DNA of 64,000 nt from positions 351,483,267-351,547,266 of the forward strand of contig NC_053040.3 in the NCBI RefSeq assembly GCF_002575655.3. Direction: 5' to 3'. The notes under the pieces were generated by a model. The model ran no database searches and had not been told where the DNA came from. It saw nothing but the letters and a program-made list of their open reading frames with translations. Positions 23,642-34,894 of the stretch are shown piece after piece (positions within the stretch are counted from its first letter, which is position 1; each line of letters begins with the position of its first letter). This DNA is from Aegilops tauschii subsp. strangulata (taxonomy: Eukaryota > Streptophyta > Magnoliopsida > Poales > Poaceae). A program made the translations under genes and the position numbers.

Positions 23642-25227
23642 TGCTACCTCTTGAGCACTGCGTTGGTTTTCCCTTGAAGAGGAAAGGGTGATGCAGCAAA
23701 GTAGCATAACTATTTCCCTCAGTTTTTGAGAACCAAGGTATCAATCCAGTAGGAGGCCACACGCAAGTCCCTCGTACCTACACAAACAAATAAGAACCTT
23801 GCAACCAACGCAATAAAGGGGTTGTCAATCCCTTCACGACCACTTGCAAAAGTGAGATCTGATAGAGATGATAAGATAATATTTTTGGTATTTTTATGAT
23901 AAAGACTAAAAGTAAAGAAAGCAAAATAAACAACGAAAGAAATAGCTTGTTGACGGAAGATTAATATGATGGAGAATAGACCCGGGGGCCATAGGTTTCA
24001 CTAGTGGCTTCTCTCAAGATAGCATAAGTATTACGGTGGGTGAACAAATTACTGTCGAGCAATTGATAAAAAAATGCATAATTATGAGAATATCTAGGCA
24101 TGATCATGTATATAGGCATCACATCCGTGACAAGTAGACCGACTCCTGCCTGCATCTACTACTATTACTCCACACATCGACCACTATCCAGCATGCATCT
24201 AGATTATTAAGTTCATAAGAACAGAGTAACGCATTAGGTAAGATGACATGATCTAGAGGGATAAACTCATGCAGTATGATATAAACCCCATCTTTTTATC
24301 CTCGATGGCAACAATACAATACGTGTCATTTCCCCTACTGTCACTGGGATCGAGCACCGCATGATTGAACCCAAAGCTAAGCACTTCTCCCATTGCAAGA
24401 AAGATCAATCTAGTAGGCCAAACCAAACTGATAATTCGAAGAGACTTGCAAAGATAACCAATCATACATAAAAGAATCCAGAGAAGATTCAAATATTGTT
24501 CATAGATAATCTTGATCATAAACCCACAATTCATCGGATCTCGACAAACACACCGCAAAAAGAGTTACATCAAATAGATCTCCAAGAAGATCGAGGAGAA
24601 CTTTGTATTGAGATTCAAAGAGAGAGAAGAAGCCATCTAGCTAATAACTATGGACCCGAAGGTCTGTGGTAAACTACTCACACATCATCGGAGAGGCTAT
24701 GGTGTTGATGTAGAAGCCCTCCGTGATCGATGCCCCCTCCGGCAGAGCGCCGGAAAAGGCCCCAAGATGGGATCTCACAGGTTCAGAAGGTTGCGGCGGT
24801 GGAATTAGGTTTTCGTGGTGCTCCTCGATGGTTTGGGGGTACGTAGGTATATATAGGAGGAAGAAGTAGGTCGGTGGAGCCACGAGGGGCCCACGAGGGA
24901 GGAGGGCGCGCCCAGGGGGGTAGGCGTGCCCCCTGCCTCGTGGCCTCCTCGTTGATTGCTTGACGTCCACTCCAAGTCCTGTGGATCACGTTTGTTCCAA
25001 AAATCACGCTCCCGAAGGTTTCATTCCGTTTGGACTCCGTTTGATATTCTTTTTCTGCGAAACACTGAAATAGGCAAAAAAACAGCAATTTGCACTGGGC
25101 CTTGGGTTGATAGGTTAGTCCCAAAAATAATATAAAAGTGTATGAATAAGCCCATTAAACATCCAAAACAGAATATATATAATAGCAAGGAGCAATCAAA
25201 AATTATAGATACGTTGGAGACATATCA
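23642..25227 (-). repeat. 3' LTR (element orientation) of the GTCCC element
   Basis: 1586 bp; plus-strand ends TGCTACCTC...GACATATCA. Contains about 68 bp (near 23770-23840) missing from the other LTR, otherwise closely similar. Confidence 0.9.
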
Positions 25228-25241
25228 AGCATCCCCAAGCT
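25228..25241 (-). other. Polypurine tract of the GTCCC element
   Basis: The minus strand reads AGCTTGGGGATGCT, directly against the LTR end at 25227. Confidence 0.75.
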
Positions 25242-28012
25242 TAATTCCTGCTCGTCCTCGAGTAGGTAAATGATAAAAACAGAATTTTTGATGTGGAATG
25301 CTACTTAGCATATTCTTCAATGTAATTTTCTTTATTGTGGCACGAATGTTCAGATCCGAAAGATTCAAGATAAAAGTTTAATATTGACATAAAAATAATA
25401 ATACTTCAAGCATACTAACAATGCAATTATGTCTTCTCAAAATAACATGGCCAAAGAAAGTTCATCTCTACAAAATCATATAGTTTGGTCATGCTTCATT
25501 TTCGTCACACAAGATGCTCTCATCTTGCACAACCCCGATGACAAGCCAAGCAATTGTTTCATACTTCAGTAATCTCAAACTTTTTTCAACTTTCACGCAA
25601 TACATGAGCGTGAGCCATGGATATAGCACTATGGGTGGAATAGAATATAATGATGGGGGTTGTGTGGAGAAGACAAAAAAGGAGAAAGTCTCACATTGAC
25701 GCGGCCAATCAACGGGCTAGGGAAATGCCCATCAATTGATGTCAATGCAAGGAGTAGGGATTGCCATGCAACGGATGCACTAGAGCTATAAATGTATGAA
25801 AGCTCAACAAAAGAAACTAAGTGGGTGTGCATCCAACTTGCTTGCTCATGAAGACCTAGGGCATTTGAGGAAGCCCATCGTTGGAATATACAAGCCAAGT
25901 TCTATAATGAAAAATTCCCACTAGTATATGAAAGTGACAAAACAAGAGACTCTCTATCATAAAGATCATGGTGCTACTTTGAAGCCCAAGTGTGGAAAAA
26001 GGATAGTAGCATTGTCCATTTTATTTGGCCTTTATCTCTTTTTTTTATTTGGGACAATGCTCTATTAATGATGATCATCACACTTCTATTTATTTACAAT
26101 GCAATGATTACAACTCGATACTTAGAACAAAATATGACTCTATATGAATGCCTCCGGCGGTGTACCGGGAAGGGCAATGAATCAAGAGTGACATGTATGA
26201 AATAATATGCATGGTGGCTTTGCCACAAATACGATGTCAACTACATGATCATGCAAGGCAATATGACAATGATGATGTGTGTCATAATAAACGGAACGGT
26301 GGAAAGTTGCATGGCAATATATCTCGGAATGGCTATGGAAATGCCATAATAGGTAGGTATGGTGGCTGTTTTGAGGAAGATATAAGGAGGTTTATGTGTG
26401 ATAGAGCGTATCATATCACGGGGTTTGGATGCACCGGCAAAGTTTGCACCAACTCTTAAGGTGAGAAAGGGCAATGCACGGTACCGAAGAGGCTAGCAAT
26501 GATGGAAGGTTGAGAGTGTGTATAATCCATGGACTCAACATTAGTCAAAAAGAACTCACATACTTATTGCAAAAATCTACAAGTCATCAAAAACCAAGCA
26601 CTACGTGCATGCTCCTAGGGGGATAGATTGGTAGGAAAAGACCATCGCTCGTCCCCGACCGCCACTCATAAGGATGACAATCAAAGAACACCTCATGTTT
26701 CAAATTTGTCACACAACGTTTACCATACGTGCATGCTACGGGACTTGCAAACTTCAACACAAGTATTTCTCAAATTCACAACTACTCAACTAGAACAACT
26801 TTAATATTACCACCTTTATATCTCAAAACAACTATCAAGTATCAAACTTCTCTTAGTATTCAATGCACTTAAAAGTTTTTTATCTTGGATGCCTATCATA
26901 TTAGGACTAATTTTAACCAAAGAAAATTACCATGCTGTTATAAAGGACTCTCAAAATAATATAAGTGAAGCATGAGAGATCAATAATTTCTATAAAATAT
27001 AACCACCATCGTGCTCTAAAAGATATAAGTGAAGCACTAGAGCAAAATTGTTCAACTCAAAAGATATAAGTGAAGCACATAGAGTATTCTAATAAATTCC
27101 GAATAATGTGTGCCTCTCTCAAAAGGTGTGTACATCAAGGATGGTTGTGGTGAACTAAAAAGCAAAGACTCAAATCATACAAGACGCTCCAAGCAAAACA
27201 CATATCATGTGGTGAATAAAAATATAGCTCCAAGTAAAGTTACCGATGGACGAAGACAAAAGAGGGGATGCCTTCCGGGGCATCCCCAAGCTTAGGCTTT
27301 TTGGTGTCCTTGGATTTTACCTTGGGGTGCCTTGGGCATCCCCAAGCTTAGTCTCTTGCCACTCCTTGTTCCATAATCCATCAAATCTTTACCCAAAACT
27401 TGAAAACTTCACAACACAAAACTTAACAGAAAATCTCGTGAGCTCCGTTAGCGAAAGAAAACAAAACACCACTTCAAGGTACTGTCATGAACTCATTCTT
27501 TATTTATATTGGTGTTAAAGCTACTGTATTACAACTTCTCTATGGTTCATAACCTCCGATACTAGCCATAGATTCATCAAAATAAGCAAACAAGACACGA
27601 AAAACAGAATCTGTCAAAAACAGAACAGTCTGTAGTAATCTGTAACTAACGCAACCTTATGGAACTCCAAAAATTCTAAAATAAATTGCTGGACTTGAGG
27701 AATTTATCTATTAATCATCTGCAAAAATAATCAACTAAATAGCACTCTCCAGTAAAGAGTTGTAGCTAATATCGTGAGCGCTAAAGTTTCTGTTTTTTTA
27801 CAGCAAAATCGCAAAGACTTTCCCCAAGTCTTCCCAAAGGTTCTACTTGGCACAAACACTAATTAAAACACAAAACCACATCTAAGCAGAAGCTAGATGG
27901 ATTATTTATTCCTAAACAGAACCAAAAAGCAAGAACTAAAATAAAATTGGGTTGCCTCCCAATAAGCGCTATCGTTTAACGCCCCTAGCTAGGCATAAAG
28001 GCAAGGATAGAT
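25242..28012 (-). other. Non-coding internal region of the GTCCC element
   Basis: AT-rich, no protein motif. It contains recurring phrases such as GATATAAGTGAAGCA (26960-27080) and two CATCCCCAAGCTTAG phrases (27270-27350). Collinear and clearly homologous with about 34895-37650 in the second element. Confidence 0.7.
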
Positions 28013-28587
28013 CTAGGTGTTGCCATCTTTGGTGTTGGGAAAGAAAAGAGAAAATTTATTATCTATAGCATTAATCTTTCTATTTTGAGAAAGCACGTGG
28101 CCATTAATGGTAGAAGAAAGATTAAGCACGCTACGGAAATTTGCATCTAAGCTAGCTTTCATCTCTTTGATAATTTCGTTTTGGTAAAAGCACAAAAGAG
28201 AGGTGGATTCAACTTTCTCACTCATGGGGTGCCCAAATATAGTTTTCATCTTTTCATAGGTATATATGGGATCCCCTTCAAGAAAACCCTCTTCAAAAAT
28301 AGAATCTAAAGCCCTCTTCAATAAAAGCTTTTTAGGTATATCTCAATTTGATATTGGAGCACATAGCTAGCTCGGATCCTTAAAAGCCTATCCCAAGCAT
28401 CTTTCAAAGACTCATCAAGTAAATAACGAAAAATTCCGGGATCATCTTCATCGAAATTATTCAAACCCTCATTGATAACCCCGGTAGGTCTTTCCATAGC
28501 ATCATTATTTATGAGCTTAGAGAGGACAGAGGGGCTCTCCAAAGTAAAACCCTGGAGAGAACCCTTAGCCCCTTTTGATTCGGCCAT
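28013..28587 (-). pseudogene. gag-like N-terminal remnant of the GTCCC element
   Basis: Just downstream of the primer-binding site in element orientation. The first frame starts MAESKGAKGS at 28587 and stops at 28318; a second frame (28321-28013, MKRALDSIFEEGF...FLEGDPIYTYEKM) continues after a one-base shift in a run of T. No zinc knuckle. Position and similarity to wheat gypsy elements I have seen suggest gag, but I cannot prove it. What remains would not make a full capsid protein. Confidence 0.5.
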
Positions 28588-28750
28588 GGCACAAGGAAAA
28601 CAACGAGAAAGAGGCGAACGGAAAGAGAGGGCGAATAAAACGGCAAGGGTGAAGTGGGGGATAGGAAAACGAGAGGCAAATGGCAAATAATGTAATGCGA
28701 GGGATAAGAGTTTGTGATGGGTACTTGGTATGTCTTGACTTGTGCGTAGA

Positions 28751-28769
28751 CTCCCCGGCAACGACGCCA
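28751..28769 (-). other. Primer-binding site, tRNA-Asp type
   Basis: Minus strand TGGCGTCGTTGCCGGGGAG, close to the plant tRNA-Asp 3' end complement with one mismatch. Confidence 0.8.
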
Positions 28770-28780
28770 GAAATCCTTCT

Positions 28781-30288
28781 TGCTACCTCTTGAGCACTGC
28801 GTTGGTTCTCCCTTGAAGAGAAAAGGGTGATGCAGCAATGTAGCGTAAGTATTTCCCTAAGTTTTTGAGAACCAAGGTATCAATCCAGTAGGAGGCCACG
28901 CGCAAGTCAATCTCTTCACGGCCACTTGCAAAAGTGAGATCTGATAGAGATGATAAGATAATATTTTTGGTATTTTTATGATAAAGACTAAAAGTAAAGA
29001 AAGCAAAATAAACGGCGAAAGAAATAGCTTGTTGACGGAAGATTAATATGATGGAGAATAGACCCGGGGGCCATAGGTTTCACTAGTGGCTTCTCTCAAG
29101 ATAGCATAATTATTACGGTGGGTGAACAAATTACTGTCGAGCAATTGATAAAAAAGTGCATAATTATGAGAATATCTAGGCATGATCATGTATATAGGCA
29201 TCACGTCCGTGACAAGTAGACCGACTCCGGCCTGCATCTACTACTATTACTCCACACATCGACCGCTATCCAGCATGCATCTAGAGTATTAAGTTCATAA
29301 GAACAGAGTAACGCATTAGGTAAGATGACATGATGTAGAGGGATAAACTCATGCAATATGATATAAACCCCATCTTTTTATCCTCGATGGCAACAATACA
29401 ATACGTGTCGTTTCCCCTACTGTCACTGGGATCGAGCACCGCATGATTGAACCCAAAGCTAAGCACTTCTCCCATTGCAAGAAAGATCAATGTAGTAGGC
29501 CAAACCAAACTAATAATTCGAAGAGACTTGCAAAGATAACCAATCATACATAAAAGAATTCAGAGAAGATTCAAATATTGTTCATAGATAATCTTGATCA
29601 TAAACCCACAATTCATCAGATCTCGACAAACACACCGCAAAAAGAGTTACACCAAATAGATCTCCAAGAAGATCGAGGAGAACATTGTATTGAGATCCAA
29701 AGAGAGAGAAGAAGCCATCTAGCTAATAACTATGGACCCGAAGGTCTGTGGTAAACTACTCACACATCATCGGAGAGGCTATGGTGTTGATGTAGAAGCC
29801 CTCCGTGATTGATGCCCCCTCCGGCAGAGCGCCGGAAAAGGCCCCAAGATGGGATCTCATGGGTTCAGAAGGTTGCGGCGGTGGAATTAGGTTTTCGTGG
29901 TGCTCCTCGATGGTTTGGGGGTACGTAGGTATATATACGAGGAAGAAGTAGGTCGGGGGAGCCACGAGGGGCCCACGAGGGAGGAGGGCGCGCCCCCCTG
30001 CCTCGTGGCCTCCTCGTTGATTGCTTGACGTCCACTCCAAGTCCTCTGGATCACGTTTGTTCCAGAAATCACGCTCCCGAAGGTTTCATTCCGTTTGGAC
30101 TCCGTTTGATATTCTTTTTCCGCGGAACACTGAAATAGGAAAAAAATAGCAATTTGCACTGGGCCTTGGGTTAATAGGTTAGTCCCAAAAATAATATAAA
30201 AGTGATGAATAAGCCCATTAAACATCCAAAACAGAATATATAATAGCATGGAGCAATCAAAAATTATAGATACGTTGGAGATGTATCA
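28781..30288 (-). repeat. 5' LTR (element orientation) of the GTCCC element
   Basis: 1508 bp; plus-strand ends TGCTACCTC...GATGTATCA, followed by GTCCC. It lacks ~68 bp present in the other LTR near 28905. Confidence 0.9.
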
Positions 30289-31092
30289 GTCCCTTTTAAT
30301 TTTTGCAATTTTATATGTATATTTGTTTTGACGTGAACAAGTTGGCTCTATGCTAGGGTGAGTTTTCCTTTTGAACACCCAAATTTGAATTTTTGGATCT
30401 GCCAGCCCTCCAAAATATAGAGCCGACACTCGACATGATCTAGCAGACTACTTTACAAGGCAACATTGCATGGAAACATTTTTCCTATCTAGTTGTGAAT
30501 CTGTAGTTTTGTCATGAACCTAGTTTGTGGTAGGTGGTAGTTTCTTTTAAGCTTTTACGATAGGTTCATGCTTTTAGTTGTGTTTCCAGCAAAATGCTTC
30601 GTCATTGTTTAGGAATCGGGTTTACTTCTTTGCTCCATTTTTCTTCCAAATATACACTGTTTTTTTAATTCACATTGCTTGGTTTACATGGACAGTTCGA
30701 CGTCGTGGGTTATCCACATACATCCACCAGTCTTACCCTTCTCTCGCTACTCTCGAGGCGCATAGAAGATAGGGCTTGCTGTGGCAAGGTTTCGTTTTTA
30801 GGTGTTATCTAAAGTTTGGTTAGATTTTGTGCCCTACTCAGGAAGGCAAGGAAGTGGCGGCTCCCTAAAGATGGAGTAAAGTTCTCCTCGTATAGCCCTT
30901 GTCCCGACGATGTGTCTAGGCTCGTCGAAGGGCGTGTGGAGGTGTGGCTTCCACGGATCTTGTGGGATTCAGTCAGTGGTTGTCTTCGGTGGATCCAGTT
31001 GGTACCTTCTTCGTTGTCTGTGTTCGGTTGTCTACAGGTTGGATCTTTTCGATCTACGTTTTTCTTCATTGACGATGGTTATTGTTCTAGTC
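30289..31092 (+). other. Flanking sequence, possible LINE 3' region (left part)
   Basis: Bases 30770-31092 (e.g. GGTTGTCTTCGGTGGATCC, CGATGGTTATTGTTCTAG) continue at 43076 once the copia element is removed. The combined sequence resembles 3' untranslated tails of grass L1-type LINEs. No RT or endonuclease frame is present, so this is recognition by tail sequence only. Bases 30289-30770 are AT-rich and unassigned. Confidence 0.35.
31088..31092 (+). other. Target-site duplication TAGTC, left copy
   Basis: Repeated at 43076-43080, directly outside the two copia LTRs. Confidence 0.9.
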
Positions 31093-31249
31093 TGTTGGAA
31101 ACAAGAGTTTTGGCAATGCGACTCGATGTATTGATCGGTGCATAACGCACGTATATATGGAGTACAAGGTGGGCCACAACCTCAACTATACAATGACTAG
31201 GAGGTGGGCCGAGGTATACAATATACATGCACAAACCATATATTCAACA
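31093..31249 (-). repeat. 3' LTR (element orientation) of the short-LTR copia
   Basis: 157 bp, TGTTGGAAAC...TATTCAACA. Very short for a grass copia element. The pol reading frame runs into it on the minus strand, ending at 31197. Confidence 0.9.
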
Positions 31250-31266
31250 CCCCCCCCCCCCCCCCC
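31250..31266 (-). other. Homopolymer C17 (G17 on the element strand), polypurine tract
   Basis: Seventeen consecutive C directly beside the LTR. On the element's strand it is a pure G run that serves as polypurine tract and also encodes a glycine run at the end of pol. Length may be uncertain because homopolymers are error-prone. Confidence 0.8.
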
Positions 31267-31907
31267 GCAGTCGAAGCGTCGCTAGAGACGCAAAGACTGG
31301 ACCTGAACTCCTCGAAAACAGAAGTAGGCAATCCTTTCGTCATGACATCGGCGAACTGTTGCACCGTCGGGACGTGGAGGACCCGGACGCTCCCAAGAGC
31401 CACCTGCTCACGAACAAAGTGTATGTCGAGCTCAATGTGCTTCGTTCGGCGATGGTGGACCGGGTTGGCGGAGAGGTACACAGCGGAGACGTTGTCGCAG
31501 TAGACGAGCATGGCCTTGTGAACATCACAAAGCAACTCCTGGAGCAGCTGACGAAGCCACGAGCATTCGGCAACGGCGTTAGCCACTGCCCGTCACTCTG
31601 CCTTGGCACTCAAGCGGGAGACAGTGGGCTGTCGCTTGGATGACCACGAGATCAGCGACGGCCCAAGGTAGACACAGTACCCCGAGGAGGAGCGTCGTGT
31701 GTCCGGGCAGCCAGCCCAGTCCGCATCAGAGTAGGCGACGAGGTCGGTGGAGGCGGAGGCCGTCAGCATGAGTCCCATGGATGGGGTGCCGCGTATGTAA
31801 CGGAGGATACGCTTCACCAGGGTCCAGTGAGAGTCGCCCGGAGCATGCATGTGAAGACAGACCTGTTGAACAGCATACTGCAAATCAGGGTGCGTCAGAG
31901 TCAGATA
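31267..31907 (-). pseudogene. Copia RNase H domain
   Basis: Continues from the RT segment after a TAG at 31908-31910. Recognisable blocks: HWTLVKRILRYIRGTPSMGL, VAYSDADWAGCPDTRRSSSG, SWSSKRQPTVSRLSAKAE, then a TGA near 31592, followed by RAVANAVAECSWLRQLLQEL, YCDNVSAVYLSANP, RTKHIELDIHFVREQV and FADVMTKGLP. This is the complete copia RNase H with both stop codons as the only obvious breaks. Its C-terminus reads through the poly-G tract into the LTR. Confidence 0.85.
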
Positions 31908-33205
31908 CTATAGAGCGCCCACGATGGAGCGATAGAAGGCCGCATCGGATGCGGGAGAACCCTCCAGAGCGGAAACCTTGGCCTTGGTGTCGACGGGCGT
32001 GGCGGCGGGCTTGCAGTTAAGCATGCCAAAACGATCAAGAAGCTCATGAGCATACCGCTGCTGATGCAGAAAGAACCCATCTGTCCATCGAACCACCATG
32101 ATGCCAAGGAAGTAGTGCAGGGGCCCCAAGTCCTTGAGGGCAAACTCATCGCGAAGACGAGTAGTGAGCCGCTGAAGGAGCTCGGCAGTGGATGCCGTCA
32201 GGATGATGTCGTCGACATATAACAGCAAGTAGGCCGTGTCAACTCCGTGATGGTACACGAAGAGGGATGCATCGGAGCGAGTGGATGTAAATCCAAGCGT
32301 CTGCAGGAACGCAGTGATGCACTGGTACCAGGCCCGAGGCGCCTGCTTCAACCCGTAAAGGGAACGGGAGAGCAAGCACACATGGTCTGGATGCGTGGCG
32401 TCGATGAAGCCGGCGGGCTGCTCACAGAACACCTGCTCAGCGAGGTGGCCGTGCAAGAAGGCATTGGAAATGTCCAGCTGATGCACATGCCAAGCTCGGG
32501 AGACGACTAACTGAAGCACGGTGTGGATCGTGCCTGGTTTGACAACCGGCGCAAAAGTGTCGGTGAAGTCCGCGCCCGCACGTTCCCGAAAGCCCTGAAC
32601 CACCCAGCAAGCTTTGTAGCGCTCGAGAGTGCCATCTGGACGAGTCTTGTGCCGAAAGACCCACTTGCCCGTGATGATGTTGGCACGAGGCGGCCGAGGG
32701 ACGAGCTGCCAGGTGCGGTTCCGTTGGAGAGCGTCGAACTCTTCCTGCATCGCAGCGAGCCAATGAGGATCCCGGAGGGTGGCTCGAGCTGACGATGGGA
32801 GAGGGGACAACTCAGAAATGGAAGCAGCGAGAAGATACTCATCGCTGGTATACCGCGTGCTCGGGTGGAGAGTGCCAGCCCGAGAGCGAGTCATCGGGCG
32901 GGGCAACGGGGCCGGGGTGGCGGCGGGTGATGATGACGAAGAGCCTGCCGCGGACGAGGCCGCGGGGGATACCGAGAGGGGCGCCGGTGACACCGAGGGC
33001 GTGGTGGGCGCCGAGGAGGACGACCCGAAGGGGGGGCGGCCCCTGAGGCAGCCAAACGGGGAGGAACTCGACTCGTGGCGCAGGGGCGCCCTCAAAGCTG
33101 GGAGGCGGCCCAAGAGAAGCACGCGGGCGGCCGTCACCAGGAGCGGGCAATGCCGCAACATCCGAAGGTACCTGCAGAAACGGAAAGACCATCTCATCAA
33201 AGTAA
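31908..33205 (-). pseudogene. Copia reverse transcriptase domain
   Basis: Open on the minus strand from the nested-element junction to a TAG at 31908-31910. Blocks: DPHWLAAMQEEFDALQRNRT, KWVFRHKTRPDG, DFTDTFAPVVKPGTI, QLDISNAFLHGHL, SLYGLKQAPRAWYQ and the catalytic YVDD at 32208-32219. The frame through the RT core is intact; what disables it is separation from the upstream half of the polyprotein by a 7-kb insertion and the stop before RNase H (L-TAG-YLTLTHPD, where a glutamine codon is expected, a C-to-T change). Confidence 0.9.
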
Positions 33206-33210
33206 ACGTG
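33206..33210 (+). other. Target-site duplication ACGTG, left copy
   Basis: Repeated at 40255-40259, inside the copia pol frame. Confidence 0.9.
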
Positions 33211-34880
33211 TGATGTCTACTACACAACCTTCTTCTTGTAGACGTTGTTGGGCCACCAAGTGCAGAGGTTTGTAGGACAGTAGTAAAATTCCCTCAAGTG
33301 GATGACCTAAGGTTTATCAATCCGTGGGAGGCGTAGGATGAAGATGGTCTCTCTCAAACAACCCTGCAACCAAATAACAAAGAGTCTCTTGTGTCCCCAA
33401 CACACCCAATACAATGGTAAATTATATAGGTGCACTAGTTCGGCGAAGAGATGGTGATACAAGTGCAATATGGATGGTAGATATAGGTTTTTGTAATCTG
33501 AAAATATAAAAACAGCAAGGTAACTAATGATAAAAGTGAGCACAAACGGTATTGCAATGCTTCAAAACAAGGCCTAGGGTTCATACTTTCACTAGTGCAA
33601 GTTCTCTCAACAAGGATAACATAATTGGATCATATAACAATCCCTCAACGTGCAACAAAGAGTCACTCCAAAGTCACTAATAGCGGAGAACAAATGAAGA
33701 GATTATTGTAGGGTACGAAACCACCTCAAAGTTATTCATTCCGATCAGTCCATTGGGCTATTCCTATATGTGTCACAAACAGCCCTAGAGTTTGTAGTAA
33801 AATAACACCTTAAGACACAAATCAACCAAAACCCTGATGTCACCTAGATACTCCAATGTCACCTCAAGTATCCGCGGGTATGATTATACAATATGCATCA
33901 CACAATCTCAGATTCATCTATTCAACCAACACAAAGAACTTCAAAGAGTGCCCCAAAGTTTCTACCAGAGAGTCAAGACGAAAACGTGTGCCAACCCCTA
34001 TGCATAAGTTCACAAGGTCACAGAACTCGCAAGTTGATCACCAAAACATACATCAAGTGGATCACATGAATATCCCATTTTCACCACAGATAAGCACATG
34101 CAAGACATACATCAAGTGTTCTCAAATCCTTAAAGACTCAATCCGATAAGATAACTTCAAAGGGAAAACTCAATCCATTACAAGAGATAGAGGGGGAGAA
34201 ACATCATAAGATCCAACTATAATAGCAAAGCTCGCGGTACATCAAGATTGTGCCATATCAAGAACACGAGAGAGAGAGAGAGAGAGAGAGATCAAACACA
34301 TAGCTACTTGTACATACCCTCAGCCCCGAGGGTGAACTACTCCCTCCTCGTCATGGAGAGCACTGGGATGATGAAGATGGCAACCGGTGAGGGATCCCCC
34401 CTCCGGCAGGGTGCCGGAACAGGGTCCCGATTGGTTTTTGGTGGCTACAGAGGCTTGCGGCGGCGGAACTCCCAGTCTAGGTTTCTTTTCGGGGGTTTCT
34501 GTATTTATAGGAATTTTTGGCGTCGGTCTCCGTTAGGGGTGTCTCCGAGTCATCCACGAGATAGGGGGCGCGCCCAGGGGGTAGGGCGCGCCCTCCACCC
34601 TCGTGGATGGCTCGAGACTCTTCTGGCCCAACTCTTTTACTCCGGAGGCTTCTTTTGGTCCATAAAAAATCATCAAAAATTGGCACGTCAATTGGACTCC
34701 ATTTGGTATTCCTTTTCTGTAAAACTCAAAACCAAGGAAAAACAGAAACTGGCACTGGGCTCTAGGTTAATAGGTTAGTCCCAAAAATCTTATAAAATAG
34801 CATATAAATGCATATAAAACATCCAAGATGGATAATATAATAGCATGGAACAAAAAAATTATAGATACGTAGACGTATCA
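33211..34880 (-). repeat. 3' LTR (element orientation) of the ACGTG element
   Basis: 1670 bp, nearly identical to 38557-40254 by eye. Carries a pure (GA)12 microsatellite at 34268-34291, shorter than in the other LTR. Confidence 0.92.
34268..34291. repeat. (GA)n microsatellite, short allele
   Basis: About 12 uninterrupted GA units. The corresponding tract in the other LTR is 39613-39670. Confidence 0.9.
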
Positions 34881-34894
34881 AGCATCCCCAAGAT
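34881..34894 (-). other. Polypurine tract of the ACGTG element
   Basis: The minus strand reads GATCTTGGGGATGCT-like sequence directly against the LTR end; homologous to the tract at 25228-25241. Confidence 0.7.

Larger units (their letters stand above)
23642..30288 (-). mobile_element. Non-autonomous gypsy-type LTR retrotransposon (GTCCC insertion)
   Basis: Complete element on the minus strand: LTRs 23642-25227 and 28781-30288, flanked by GTCCC at 23637-23641 and 30289-30293. The primer-binding site (28751-28769) reads TGGCGTCGTTGCCGGGGAG on the minus strand, one mismatch from the tRNA-Asp primer usual in gypsy elements. The polypurine tract abuts the left LTR. The internal region is only 3.55 kb, with short gag-like frames near the primer-binding site and no protease, RT or integrase motif. 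Much of its 3' half is shared with the element at 33211-40254. Confidence 0.9.

Noticed and set aside
33908..34778. Plus-strand frames in the ACGTG element LTR
   Set aside because: They span the GA microsatellite and LTR sequence; the same stretch in the other LTR breaks the frame.
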